Positions 24,301-35,612 of a stretch of DNA of 64,000 nucleotides are shown piece by piece. Location of the stretch: positions 9,197,001 through 9,261,000 of the forward strand of contig SMMW01000555.1 of assembly GCA_004794655.1 (NCBI GenBank), written 5' to 3'. A program made the position numbers and the translations under genes. A model generated the notes under the pieces. It did no database searches and was not told where the DNA came from. It saw only the letters and a list, made by a program, of their open reading frames with translations. This DNA comes from Marisa cornuarietis (taxonomy: Eukaryota; Mollusca; Gastropoda; Architaenioglossa; Ampullariidae). How positions within the stretch are numbered: the first letter of the stretch is position 1; every line of letters starts with the position of its first letter.

Positions 24301-27273
24301 CTGGCTTAGTGGCTGAACGAGTCATAACCAAGTAAAACAGATTGGAACACCAGCAAGAAAACTTCGACTTTTTGTCTTTTCTTTTCTTCCTTTTGCTTTG
24401 ATCAGCTGACTACGCACATTTTCACGATCTCAGATAAGTTATCTGCGTTCAGTGTTTTTCATGTTTGGTAAAAGTGAAGATGAAACTGTCATACCACTTA
24501 CCTGACCTCGCCAACGCACTGTGCCAGCCTTTGTACTAAGCTGGGCAGTTCATCTGCTATATCTTCTTGAAGCCACCCATAAGTGTCATCTGATAAAATT
24601 CTGTTCAGGAAACGGATTATCTTCATAACCAAGTGCTTGTTGGTCTGCAATATAAAAAAGCCCAAGTAAAATCTACTCACAATAACTCACTGAAATGTTG
24701 ATTACAAAATGGCAAGAACGGATTGTGCCGCTTGGATCGTTGCCACTCAGTTTCTACCAACCACTCACTGTCTTGTACATACCTTGCTGTTGAAGTTCAT
24801 TTTTGATATCACATCAGAAGCTGTTGTAAGCAACTGCTCGTCATGCAGTTCGATGCAGTGGAAGACAAAGAAGACCAGGTCTTCGTTGATGTTTTTTTGA
24901 AGTTTGGCCTTGCTACGAAGACATATAAAGCTTTTGCTGATAAAAATGAGCAAGAAGGGGCTAAAAATATTAAGAAACATATACCGAAAAGAAAAACGGT
25001 TTAGAAAGAAAGAGGATAGTAACCTATAGTAGCTAAAACAGATTCTAGTAATTGCAGAGAAGGAAAACCAGATAAATTTATAGAAAAATCAAAGAAATCG
25101 GACAAGAAGATAATCAAAGAAACGAAGCATGCCAAATCAGTTGACACCTCTCTAAAAACAAAAGAATGAATGCTTTGGTTAAAGAACAAATAAAAAGTTG
25201 GTTTTCATCAGAGAAGAAGGAAATAAGTGAATGCTTACTCGACCCTGTCTAGGAAGCAATCTGCAAACTCCTTGAAGGAACGGAACACTGTTTTCCTGTC
25301 CTCCCTCTGCACCCAGTCTGGAATGGTCAGTTTGCTCAGTATGGCAAAGATTTCCTTCACCTGTTCTGGGTAGTCCTTGGTTAAACACACGAGTGACAAG
25401 TTGTCACATAAGGTCTGTACATACTCGCGAGGTCATTCTCATTAATCTTTCAAGTATTATTCGATGCAAGCATTCTTACATCGCTTACATGATTCCGTTT
25501 ATACCCAAAGACGATAAATATTCACTCTTTAAATCTTCGACGAATTAGTGGGAGATTAAAAAAGACAGATTTAGCAAAAATGCCGATTGTTTCCAAATGA
25601 CTGTTTATTGCAAAGTACTGGTTACCAAGCTTTGAGCAAATTATTTTGATCCGACTGAAATCTAATACGTGTGGAGTACTTCTATCCAGTTAGCAACTTT
25701 TTTTCGTTTGTTTGAGGGAATTTGTGTCTCTGAAACTCTTTGTCAACTTTCGACCTTAGCGCCAAATTCAACCGAGGAGATAAACCTTTATTAACGGTGG
25801 TGAATCAGTTATGCCTGGAAATCTCCTCCTGAGATGTCTCGACCTTTCATGACTTACTGTCCGCCCTTCATGTTACTAGAACAGAGGGGAGACAATCGAA
25901 GATACTTCATATAACAATGAAGAGCGCTTTAACGATGAATGATGTGAACATACAGGGTCTTTGCCTCACGAATGAGAGAGTTTACCTTCCACTTGAGGAG
26001 CTTGTCTTTGTTTAGGGCGTCACAGGCTGCTTTCATGCAGTTCTCAATCGGGTGCTTGAGCAGTGCCTTGATCATGTGTATCCACAGGACAGCGTGGTCA
26101 CGTGACCTGGAATTGCATGCACTTGCATGTCGATGTCCGAGTGCAAGAGTTTTACGAAACTTTGTGCAATATGTTTCTTGATTTCACAAGCAGCTTTGCC
26201 ATTCAAAACACACTTATTGTAAAAACTGACGCCAGAGGATCAAAACAAGAAAGTCCAAGGAGAGTAAGACGATAAGAGCGTATGGGATGAGTAAAACAAC
26301 TCGAAATTACAAAAATGTGCTTATACTCATGATGTTTATTCTTTATTTAGCCCACAACTGTTGTCTAATTTTGACAAACAAAAACAAGAGTCTGCCTCAA
26401 GCACACAGCTACCACACAAATGATTACCCCAGTACCATCATATCCCTACATTCCCTGTCATCTAACGCGGGCACGTGACCTCTTGAGATGAGAACGTGAA
26501 ACTCACGTGCCCATGGCGGCGCAAAGCACGTGGTCAACGATAGGCCTGGCAAAGGAGATGGCCAAGAAGGTCTCATCGCCGATGTTGTCCAGCAGATGTG
26601 TCAGCTTGACTACAAGCCCCTCGTACAGCTTGTCGTTGTCCTGTTGAACATCGGAAAGAAGTGGAGTGCATAGTAAGTCCTCGCTGTCTTATTGTAGACA
26701 ATTTGTAGACACACAAATAAATAATTTCTATGCAATTACTTGTTGACTTAAAGCAGCTAATAGATAAGCCTAAATATTTGTTCACTTAATTTCCATTTGC
26801 CTCGAACTGCCGTCGGGATAAATAAAGTCTTAGTTTAACTAACGTTGCACATTATTTAGTTTAATCAAAGACTGATGCTGTGAATGATAATGGGAATGCT
26901 TTTGTCCCTCCGATTTCTCTCTCTCTCTCTCGTTGCATCTTACACCTCTTTATTCTATCTTCGTCTCTCTCACATCTCACCCACTCCAAATTTCAATTTC
27001 TACTTTTCTTCCCACGATCTCTCTTTCTCTGAACCCCCAGCCTTTAGCTGTTTGCATTCACTCACTAAAGTCACAAAGATGTTCTATGGCAGAAGAAGTT
27101 ACAAATAGATATTTGACAAACCTTAAAGCTGTCTTCACTGAGATGAGAAAAGAAATTTCCAATTATCTGAAAGACATCTTTGGCTACTTGGGATCCTCTT
27201 TTCTTTAAAGAGAGCTGAAGTGCGAAGTCCATTATCTCGTTATAAATTTCACCGAGCAACGACTCGTCACTGA

Positions 27274-27333
<60 letters not shown>

Positions 27334-28155
27334 AAAGTTTTATATAAAAACACGACTTTCTGGCTTTTATCCTTTTATACAGAAAGACATCATTTTAAAT
27401 TGTGACTTTGCATACCTTTTCAGTGAATACGGGAAAACAATGTGAAGGCATGTGTTTTTATGTACTTTAGCAGCAGGAACAAAATTTCTACTGCTGCACA
27501 TTTGTTGACACAAGCACTGCCGCCACCACCACTACGTGTATCATTATCTATTGCTTGTCAGGTTTAATTAAAGCAGCGAACGGGCTCAGCAGTCAAACCT
27601 CAGACTTTAAATCCACCCCAGACCTCAAGACAAACTACAGTTTGTTAATGTTACGGTATTTTATCATGTAACAGAAAGAATGGATAGAAATATACTGAAG
27701 TACTGCTTTACCCGGTATTTATTGCCATATATTTAAACATCTGTTCACTTTAGTCAACTAAGATACCTTACGGTCTGTAGGAGACAGTGAATCATTCTCT
27801 TTGACGTCTCTTCGACATCTTTTCCTTGCGGGTACCCAGGGGCGAGCATTACCTTTTTAATACTCGCCAGGTGGCGCTGTAGAAGTCCCACATTTCTGAT
27901 GCCCTGTTGAAGGTGAAATGCAAAGTTTGATAGAGAGACTTAAATTTCTGCTGGCAGTTATGTTACCGTTGCCAATAGCAACAGAGCTACTCATGTCTTT
28001 TCCCGTCCTCTGTGTACATCAACTTTTATAGTACACAGACCTTCTTGTACACATACAATCAACATTACATACATATCTTCTCACATAACCTTACAGACAC
28101 CCACACTCCACCCCCCACACACGCACGCACGCGCTCTTTCTCTCTCTCACACAGA

Positions 28156-28219
<64 letters not shown>

Positions 28220-30430
28220 GCAAAGCGAGTGAGCAGAAACAGGGTGGTGAAAACGAAGCATGGAGCATGGAGAGAGAAAAAGAGAGGCAGAAAAACGTTG
28301 GAACAGAAGTATTAAGAGTTCTTTTGATGGAGAGAGGATTCATCCCACCTTGAAGAGATTCAAATTGTACTTTAACTCTATCCAGTGTGCGAACTCTCTC
28401 ATCTGTTTCCTGATGTTTTTCTCTCGGCTGTTGAAGGCGGTGGTGAAGTACATGTGCACGTCGATGAAGTCGTTTCGACTCTCTTCACACTGTTCGTCAC
28501 TACAACCACCGCAAAGGTCATGGGACAAGGTTCAATCATAGTCAACCAAAGTAAAATCAAACATTCAATAAAAAAAATAATACACAACCAGATAAAGACA
28601 ATATAAGGCATGAAAGATATAAAGTGTTATCGGACAAAGTATTGTCAAGGTAAAGAAAATAGAAAACCGTAAAAACAAAAACACTTAACACAAAAGCAAA
28701 AATCACACGGCAAGATACAACATTATAAAAGCTAAACACGTTTGGATGAAGCAACAATCAATTAAAGAAAATGACTAACGCTCTCGTAAATGTTGTTAAA
28801 TTACTGCGCGCTTAGGGTTCAGGGCTTCGAAGTCGATTGGAGTGCTTTTACTCATGACTTCAGAGTTTTGTACAAAACATTATTCTCCATAAATTATATT
28901 AATGAATACGTCTCTTCGGCTCTAGCAATACACAATGAAGGACATCTTTGTGGAAAAAAAAGAGGTTTAAAAACTCAGTCAACATTTATAGGGTAAACTT
29001 CTATCCACCCACATTCCTGATGTTTATAGTTGATTACTTGCTGATATTTGTAGGGGTGCATCACCCTTAAAAGTACCATATTGGTCTCAGCGTTACTCAG
29101 CTATTAGAAAAAAATACACCCTAATAGATCTTCATGAAACAATGTAATCTTCTTGATTATCTTCAGTGATATATCGCCAGTTAACATGAAATCACTTAAG
29201 CTATGCCGCTAGCCAGTAATTAGTTTACCCAGTAAATACAAGGATTTCTCACAAATCACTTTGTTCTTTTCATGCCCAGTAGTCTCTTTCCTTAAAGACT
29301 CGCATCATCTATAGCTAATTTTAAGTTAGCTTATACAAAAATATGCCTAATTAAAATAAAGATCCTGCTTTCACTTGATGTAGTTTTTAGAAAATAAATG
29401 TGTCAACGTAGATAATTTAGAATGCCATCTTGATGTCTTGCCTGAATGCATTGATGAATATCTTCATGAAGCGTTCCAGGTGACTCTGGTACCTGTCCCA
29501 CTCCATACCATGGTCAGGCTTATACTGCTTCATCAAGGCCCTAATTACTCTGCTCAGGTCCTCTCCACGTAGGCTCTGTATGAAACAAAAAATATTTAAT
29601 AACACTTTGTAGCTTCTTCCTTTTTTTCTTTCGTTGTTACTTTTTTTCTTCATTTCTTGCATATTCTCATCAACACCCATTTAGCAAATAATAACAAGAA
29701 GAAGGTCAACATTGCAAAAATCCTACCATAACACTTCAAAAGATCAGTGTGAGTGAAATTCTATACCTGTTTGCAGGAGAGGGAAATGGTGTTTAACCTC
29801 GAGTAAAAAGGGTGGTGGAGATCCTTGGAAGTTTCTCACCTTAAGACACTCGTGGAACTCAAGGTCCGAGTCACTGATGCTGGAGATGTACTCCACGTGA
29901 CTGGACGTGGGTCCCACGTCGATCATCTGAAGCGCAAAGTCCAGGTAAGGGAGATGAAAGTATTCTTGCTTGGCTATTCCCCAGTGTACTAGAGCTCTGA
30001 TATAAGGACGTAAAACAGACAAAACAGACTTCATGGTTTTTGGAAAAGAAAGAAAGGAAGAAAAAGTATGCAGTATTTAGGTCAGTTTTTTTTCAAGACT
30101 GCATTCATTCCATGTTCTAGAAAAATCACCATTCTTTTACTAACATAATCACGAGGGACAGACAGTTACCTCACTGCTTGTTTTACGAGTCTCAGTGTGA
30201 GATCACCCATGCGATATCCCGAGGTCTTGTCTGAGGGGAAATCCGGGTGGCAGATTTTGTCTTGAGCGGCTGTTAGCGCCGCCATGACGTCGGTGAGGGT
30301 CATGTAGTCACCGTTTCTCCTCATCCACCCTTCGACCTCCTCCCGGAAGTGGTAGCAGGTCCCGTCATTGTTAGAGTGCATGAAATTTGCTTTGGAGATC
30401 AGCTGGTCCAATTTTGGGAACTCGGGCCGT
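16422..30430 (-). CDS. Copy B: ARM/HEAT - coiled coil - death - TIR - TIR - CaaX protein (in-frame TAG in one exon)
   Basis: Twenty-three minus-strand exons join in phase (4342 nt, about 1446 aa if read through one stop): 30170-30430, 29840-29996, 29442-29575, 28349-28499, 27767-27903, 27122-27269, 26507-26640, 25986-26106, 25239-25375, 24783-24912, 24502-24644, 24057-24201, 23693-23891, 22991-23136, 22657-22872, 22048-22274, 21446-21617, 20617-20890, 20045-20307, 19574-19814, 18917-19020, 18454-18684 and 16422-16892. Order: helical ARM/HEAT repeats, short coiled coil, death domain, TIR-1, linker, TIR-2, Pro/Ser tail, CIIQ end. Family knowledge: death and TIR domains build signalling assemblies, and in SARM1 an ARM region restrains TIR activity. 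A similar autoinhibited sensor is my inference. A TAG at 21581-21583 interrupts the frame before the death domain, yet all later exons and splice sites look intact. The 5' end is not resolved. Confidence 0.87.
16990..18090 (+). mobile_element. Decayed LINE reverse-transcriptase fragment inside the TIR-2 intron of copy B
   Basis: Broken plus-strand frames resemble a common invertebrate endonuclease/RT retrotransposon: 'VQNRWTEYYSVLYNFQLK' near 17030, 'AEDVLAEEQVGFIPGSSTV' near 17320, 'MGICQGCPLNTLL' near 17500, and the later 'ERGCWANVRIRIATAVGRV' near 17840. Stops and frameshifts break it into several frames. It lies antisense in the intron between the exons at 18454-18684 and 16422-16892. Confidence 0.75.
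18917..19020 (-). CDS. Copy B inter-TIR linker exon
   Basis: A 104-nt exon (phase 1 in, phase 0 out) with 34 codons beginning 'YKEWWNPKSEPIMVD' and ending 'TVTEPDSAK'. Acceptor TTGCAG and donor AAG|GTATAA are present. It is a polar, Pro/Glu-rich, probably unstructured spacer between the two TIR domains. Confidence 0.8.
19574..20307 (-). CDS. Copy B TIR domain 1 (two exons)
   Basis: Exons 20045-20307 and 19574-19814. The first gives the box-1-like 'RDIFISYEPGN', the second strand and BB region 'YSCWLDVDQMGEADKLF', and 'KVVICCMNEEYFKSPTCQKE' before a phase-0 intron. The second continues 'VEISVELEKEIIPLLTEE', the diagnostic 'PWPPSGSMG' and 'DDFYIRFF'. Hydrophobic core and order fit a TIR fold. 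The acidic residue that acts in NAD-cleaving TIRs such as SARM1 (in F-E-D-K-L) seems replaced: here the register reads F-I-E-K-I. Enzyme activity is therefore doubtful (inference). The last 35 or so residues are a helical extension. Confidence 0.88.
19863..19920. repeat. (GT)n microsatellite inside the TIR-1 intron
   Basis: Dinucleotide array about 50 nt from the acceptor of the second TIR-1 exon. Confidence 0.95.
20617..20890 (-). CDS. Copy B death-domain exon
   Basis: Same 274-nt length and phases as copy A. It encodes 'DWRMLSRRLGYNDDDMKAW', 'PCTAMLNEWYTTHNTRD', 'AVLTALEDMGRED' and 'AAAIVENAMKN', the helices of a death domain. The donor is ACAG|GTGGAC. The strong conservation against copy A, downstream of a stop codon, argues that this part was under purifying selection until recently or still is. 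Confidence 0.88.
20891..21445 (-). other. Intron of copy B with compound microsatellite
   Basis: Contains a (CT)n(CA)n array at 21285-21364. No exon seen. Confidence 0.7.
21285..21364. repeat. (CT)n(CA)n microsatellite
   Basis: Long compound array, about 80 nt from the donor of the coiled-coil exon. Confidence 0.95.
21446..21617 (-). CDS. Copy B coiled-coil exon with in-frame TAG and 60-nt deletion
   Basis: Acceptor (ATCAG) and donor (AAG|GTGAGT) and both phases match the 232-nt copy A exon, but this exon is 172 nt, 20 codons shorter. In the frame set by the previous exon it reads S-L-K-N-V-A-A-E-S-S-L-P then TAG (21581-21583), where copy A has CAG (Gln). After the stop the frame stays open to the donor with residues aligned to copy A ('ENLENRTIIIENEVNKIKD' against 'ADLEIRVITVETDVVEVKD'). 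Skipping this exon would join phase 2 to phase 0 and create a TAA at once, so skipping does not rescue the protein. Confidence 0.85.
22048..30430 (-). CDS. Copy B ARM/HEAT-like helical region (16 exons)
   Basis: About 862 residues of helical repeats, parallel to copy A exon by exon. Recognisable segments include 'KLDQLISKANFMHSNND', 'GPTSSHVEYIS', 'RVIRALMKQYKPDHGMEWD', 'AVLWIHMIKALLKHP', 'GVIDMLESDNDMIR' and 'AVEEITKQRPERITPFIKQL'. Between the copies the GPTSSHVEYIS and RVIRALMKQYK stretches are almost unchanged, pointing to functional surfaces. The exon at 29442-29575 ends with a GC donor (CAG|GCAAGA) in both copies. This region alone, ending at the TAG, would be the product if the stop is effective. 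Confidence 0.72.
23598..23690. repeat. (ACTG)n microsatellite abutting a splice donor of copy B
   Basis: About 23 units. Read on the minus strand it is (GTCA)n and follows directly on the donor CTTT|GTAAGTCAGTCAG of the exon at 23693-23891. In copy A the same donor is followed only by GTAAGTCTGTCTGTCC. Confidence 0.97.
27270..27333. repeat. (AAAG)n microsatellite forming an acceptor polypyrimidine tract of copy B
   Basis: On the minus strand (CTTT)n runs straight into the acceptor TTTCAG| of the exon at 27122-27269. A shorter CTTT run precedes the matching copy A exon (8438-8460). Confidence 0.97.
28157..28218. repeat. (CA)n microsatellite
   Basis: Intron of copy B, beside the exon at 28349-28499. 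A similar array (10201-10250) sits at the same relative place in copy A. Confidence 0.95.
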
Positions 30431-31557
30431 CTGTACAAGTAGAATAAATGAATAAAGACAATGCGGACAAAGGATTTTATCACCGGCTCTGTTATCATCT
30501 TTTTCATTACCCTTCCGCTTTAACTAGTTCTCTCTCAATTTCAGCTTTCTGTATTAATTTATCTCAATTAAAGAAAAAAAACATAAACAGCAATTTGATA
30601 GGTTTTGACACATGACAATGGGTTGAAGAAAATTCCTCCAGCTCCCACCTCTGGGCCAAAGTTATAAAGCGAAAGTAAGTCGTTTCCTGTGGGCAAAATT
30701 GGAGAACTCACGGACAAGCACCTTGTTTCCGAAGTTACAAAGGGTATCTAGACCCCGTGGACACTACTTCATGTTTCTTTATCCAAGAACTAATTTGCTA
30801 GCGCTTTAAAACATCTGCGGGGTCTGAACACCGCTTTAAACTCGTCGACTACACAAGGCAAACACTCCCCATCCCCCCCCCCACACACACACATTCAACT
30901 CAACATATTCTGCCAGTACCTAACTATTGGATGTCAAAAAAGTAGATTATTTAAAAATATTAATTAAAAACTTATCTAGAAACATAAATCTCTCCTCCTC
31001 CCAGCCCTCCTGATACAGGTATTGGCAGATACATGTTAGTTGTAAAGATAAATCCTGGTAGTGACTGGAAGAAAAGCACTCGGTAGATGGGAAAAGTTGG
31101 GGATTGGATAGCTGTGGGGACTCTAAGACATGACAGAGGCCCGACACCGGGCGCAAACGGTGAGGGTGTATAACGGGGAGGGTGACTAGAGAAATTCTTT
31201 CACGGCTTTAATTTGCAGGTAAATATGGTAAGCTGCACACAGGGGCACCGTTTTGTCTGTCACCGGGGTGGTGGTGGTGTTCATATCTCTGCAGAAGTGG
31301 TAGTATAGGCGTAGGTGTAGGTGCGTTTTGTGTTCTCGGCAAACGTCTCAGCGTGGTGTAGGTCGTACTTCACTTGTCTGATCGTTTTTCAACTTCACTG
31401 CCTACTGCACACAAAGAATATGGTTCTGAATATGGCGCTACACTTGAGGGGGGGGGGGTTTCGTGCAAGTAATCGTTTCCCCATCGAAACGGGACTGATG
31501 GTCGTTGTGCAGCACAGACTGCCAGGTATACCGGCATAACAGTTCACCGATCTTTAC

Positions 31558-32233
31558 CGTGCACCTCAAATAGTCTTTGATCCCCGTTCCCCGCAGTTTG
31601 TTTTTATTCAGAAGAGCTGCCATGATGAGTGCAATCCACATCACAGGTGACACGCTGTCAAGTTTGGGTTTCAACAACTCGCTCCATCCACCCCGTACAA
31701 TGTGTTAACTCAGGTTACTTAATGCTAATGCTGAAAAGACTTCCCTTTGCTTCATAACTACCACCAGTAGGTTGTGCAAACACGAATACTGTGTCTGGGT
31801 ACTTGTTTCTCGTTTTTACTTTCGTTCATTCGTTTACTCGGGACCAGCCACACACGAGGCAATGCAAACGCATCGGTTACTGCCATTAATAGAAAACCTA
31901 TGTAAACATATACTAGATGTAAGATTCGTTTATTGATTTTACTCATTTATTCATTGATTTAAAAAAACATCATTTTTTTCTCGTACAGCTCACCCGATTG
32001 TGCTGCTCCTCGACTGGCCCCAAATCTATAACTGATCAATTTTACAAGGGTCAGAAAGTGATCTTTCATTTCAAGAAGCTCTTCCCACTCTATTAAATAT
32101 GTCTGCAGGGTGTCTATGTCCTACCTGACAAGCAGCAAACGTGGGCTGCCTGAGTATGGAAGCGAACCTTCATCGGCGGCATGCTCCTGGTCATCTTCAG
32201 GGCGAGGAGTATTCATCTTGTCTCCTGTACCAG
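31558..32233 (-). other. Three candidate exons upstream of copy B (unplaced)
   Basis: Minus-strand stretches with plausible splice sites: 32125-32233 (starts MNTPRPEDDQEHAADEG, donor CAG|GTAGGA), 31994-32102 (open, includes MKDHFLTLVKLISYRFG, donor CGG|GTGAGC) and about 31558-31677 (SPVMWIALIMAALLNKNK, donor ACG|GTAAAG). Their phases do not join simply to each other or to the exon at 30170-30430. They could be a 5' part of copy B with misread junctions, a neighbouring gene, or relics. Confidence 0.25.
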
Positions 32234-34227
32234 CTGTCAGAGAGGAGCTGAAACTTTCTGCAGACCTTCATGTGCACAGGAGTATGGGTGCAATCTACAA
32301 ATTAATGAGAAACAGAAAGGAGAACGAACTGTAATGAGAATCATAAAATATTATAAGAGGCATTTGTGTGATTTGTCATGTACGAAAAGTAACAACACTC
32401 TCGCAATCATGAGTTTTACTTCTGACAAAATGTAGACGGCTGAGACTTTTTATTTCTAGTTTATCATCCGCTCATATGTCAGATTACCTTGTACAGAAAC
32501 CTGCTTTGTCCAACGTTTTTGTTTTCCTGGTTGAGCGATAAACCGGTGGCTATTGTATACGACAACGAAAATGTCAACAAATTATTTTGAATTAATTTTA
32601 CTTTAGTAAAAATTTAGGCAATCAAATCGAGTTTGTCTTTTTTTTTTCTTGCGCAGTTTCAAACCTTCAGTGTATTCGTCTTTCTCTCCCTCTTGATCCT
32701 CGCCCCTTGTCCGGGACCTGAATATTGCGCTGCACTTGGGGATATTTTGTGCAGGGCAACTGTGGCCACCCGGGTAGAATCGCTTTCCTCCCCCACGAAA
32801 CTAAAATATCACGATCTGCTTATCTTATCACATGGCTGGTCTGTGATTTACAGGTTGTCTCTGTCGCACTGTTGTACCACTGTTGAAACAAGCTTCGAGA
32901 CGTTAGAACACGTCGATGGTGTCACTTCCCATTGCCGTGATCACGTGACGTGCTGGACCGTCGAGCAATCTGCACCGAAAGCTCTCCTATACTACAAAAG
33001 GAATTTTCCTGCTTCGCCCTGCAAAGCTGTGGCAGAACTTGAAAGTCAATAACTGTTCAAGAACTGAGGGTCTGTTGTTAAGGTCGGTGTCCTATAGCAA
33101 CGTCCTATCAGGTTTTAGCAAAGTGCGACAGGAAAACGGGGTACATGGTTATGGGTAGTCTTTCACTGTTAGCTAACTTCGTCTGCATGCTGCACGATTT
33201 CAGCTTCAATGAAGCAGACAAAGAGCGATTGGAATCAAAGAAAAGTTCCGATTCTGACAAAGTCGTCTTCAAAGTTGCTGCAGTAATCATTTTAGTTATT
33301 AGTTCCCTGAAGCAAAGAAAAACGAAGAAAAAGCGAAACATGAATTAGCCTGCTTAATGCGTGAAAGAGTCTGTCAGGGTCTTACCATATCTCACTCTTC
33401 TACCTTTGACTGTGCGGTGGTGACATTTGTCCCCTCTTGCTTTTGTCAACTTTTGAGACACCTATTCATTGAAACTCCTAAAGTCAAAAGAATCACTACG
33501 TTACGCTTCACGGTCTACATCCGTACAGACGATCACAGTTAAGCGATCTTTTAGCCTTTTGGTTTCCGTCCTCGAGTTCACCTGAGAATATACCTGCATT
33601 ACCTTTTGACAGATGTACCCACTTAACTCATTCTTGACGGTAGGCTGAGAGGCAGTTATTAAACTCCATGGTCTTCAGAGCGATACCTCGCGAGGGTCGG
33701 ACGCCTCAAGTTTAATTACAGAAACGAAAAAGCTTGCACCCTACTCTCCACTCGTCTCAATGTGGTATTTCAAGGTCGCTCTTGAGGGCTTTCAACTATG
33801 CTACACCTCTCTAAAGTCAAGCTCAACAGGATCTTCTTTCCTTGCTGATTTTACCAGGCCTGTTTCCTCGGCTGCTTGCTTTAGTAGGTAGTAATTAGGT
33901 ACAATGAAAATCTCCTAAATCTATTCATGCCCGTAATTCATTAGATGACGAAGCATTTGGCTATCTCAAGAGAACTAGAAATTTTACAACAAGAGATTAC
34001 AAAGGTAAACTGCGAAGGTGAAGAAATTGGTGACAACAAAATCCCTGTTGTGTAATAAATTGTCACAGCGGTAAATTTAAAATGTCATGAGAAGGACTAG
34101 TCTTATCAGTTTGCGAGGAGTTTTCGTGGCGGGCAATGAGGCCGAATAAGACTAACTTAAGCCGATTCACTGCGGCAACTAATCCCGTTACATCTCCCAA
34201 ACTCACGCGCACACAACTCCTTCTACA

Positions 34228-34228
<1 letters not shown>

Positions 34229-34292
<64 letters not shown>
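34229..34292. repeat. (AC)n microsatellite
   Basis: Perfect dinucleotide array. Confidence 0.97.
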
Positions 34293-34295
<3 letters not shown>

Positions 34296-34548
34296 TTCTT
34301 GAAAAGTTCATGTCCGCGCTGGAAGATAGCTTCTAGGGTGGTTTATCTTCTCAAATCGGAAATTAGGTCAAGGAAACACCCAGATGTTACAGACACACAC
34401 AGCCGGGGGGGACGTTTACTTTGATTAGAGTTAATCGACATAGTACAGACGTCTTTACATAATTTGTATATGATCAAATCGTTCAATTATTACATCCAGT
34501 TGAAGTAATTTTCACTACCTCCTGCATTATGCTTGATAGGAGGTGAGC

Positions 34549-34692
34549 AATTGTCATGATGGCATAAAATCAAATACCATGATGAAATGTAACTAACTGC
34601 TGTGATGGTATGTAAGCAGCTACCAGGATGACACGTAGTCAATTGCTATGATGGAATGTAATCAATTACCATTGATGGAATGTAATGAATTA
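34549..34692. repeat. 23-bp minisatellite, about six degenerate copies
   Basis: Units approximate TTACCATGATGGAATGTAAT plus CAA, with point changes (for example CTGCTGTGATGGTATGTAAG in one unit). The periodicity of 23-24 bp is clear over about 140 bp. Confidence 0.8.
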
Positions 34693-35563
34693 ATATGTTG
34701 TTCATTATTTTGATCGGGTTTCCACTGTCCTATTGTAAGCAGTGTGTTGTAGATATGGTCCTGTAGAAGGACTGACCTGCTTTTTTTTACACCAGGCTAA
34801 CTACACTCTGTGCCTGATAATCGGGTAGCCGCAGCTCCTAGCGCCAATTATTCCGCTAATTTTGTGGTTTCAGAAAAGAGGAAAGTAGTTCCCAAGGCTA
34901 ATTTTCCACTCCAGCTGTATCTATTACTTGTCAGGTGTGCTACCTTGTCTAATATACCTCGCGTTGCGTTTTTTTTTCTTCTACTACACATCCGCACTTA
35001 GCCGACATATGACTGTATATTTCCCCCCAAATTGTGTATTGTTCCTACACCGTTAATACCTATCGGCTACTTCTTTTAATGCCTAATTCTACTTTAATTA
35101 ATTGCACCCTCTTCCCTTCCCTACACCTGGCCAGCCGTGCGGTCGCCGCTCGAGCGAGACGAGTGACTTAGCACCCAAATGTTTGTATAAATGGCGGGCA
35201 AAATGCATGATGGAGGGAACAAAGCATTGTCAACGGTACACTGTGTCCAAACAAGCTCTCTCGCTACAGTCTATTGCATACTAATATCCCCAGACATGAT
35301 TACAAACACGATTTGTTCTCCCTCTCGACTATCTCTACCCATCTACCTTTAAGGTTACATTATTATCCTTTAATCTTTAAGGAAAGCTTTGTTTTTAAGT
35401 AGCAATTATCGTAACTGTGAATTACAGTCTCAGAAAACAGCCGCAGACAGGACAGGTGAACTGTGCAATATGTCCTTGTGTCATTACACTGTCTCTATTG
35501 AAACTGTCGGTAGATGTTGTAAACATTACTTATGTCATTGTCTCTGCAATAGGGACTAAATGA

Positions 35564-35564
35564 C

Positions 35565-35610
<46 letters not shown>
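35564..35610. repeat. (ATA)n microsatellite
   Basis: Perfect trinucleotide array. Confidence 0.97.

Positions 35611-35612
<2 letters not shown>

Noticed and set aside
31558..31677. Possible relic of a third paralogue (VMWIALIMAALL against VLWIHMIKALL of the exon at 25986-26106)
   Set aside because: Similarity is a dozen residues, exon length differs and no other paralogous exon is nearby.
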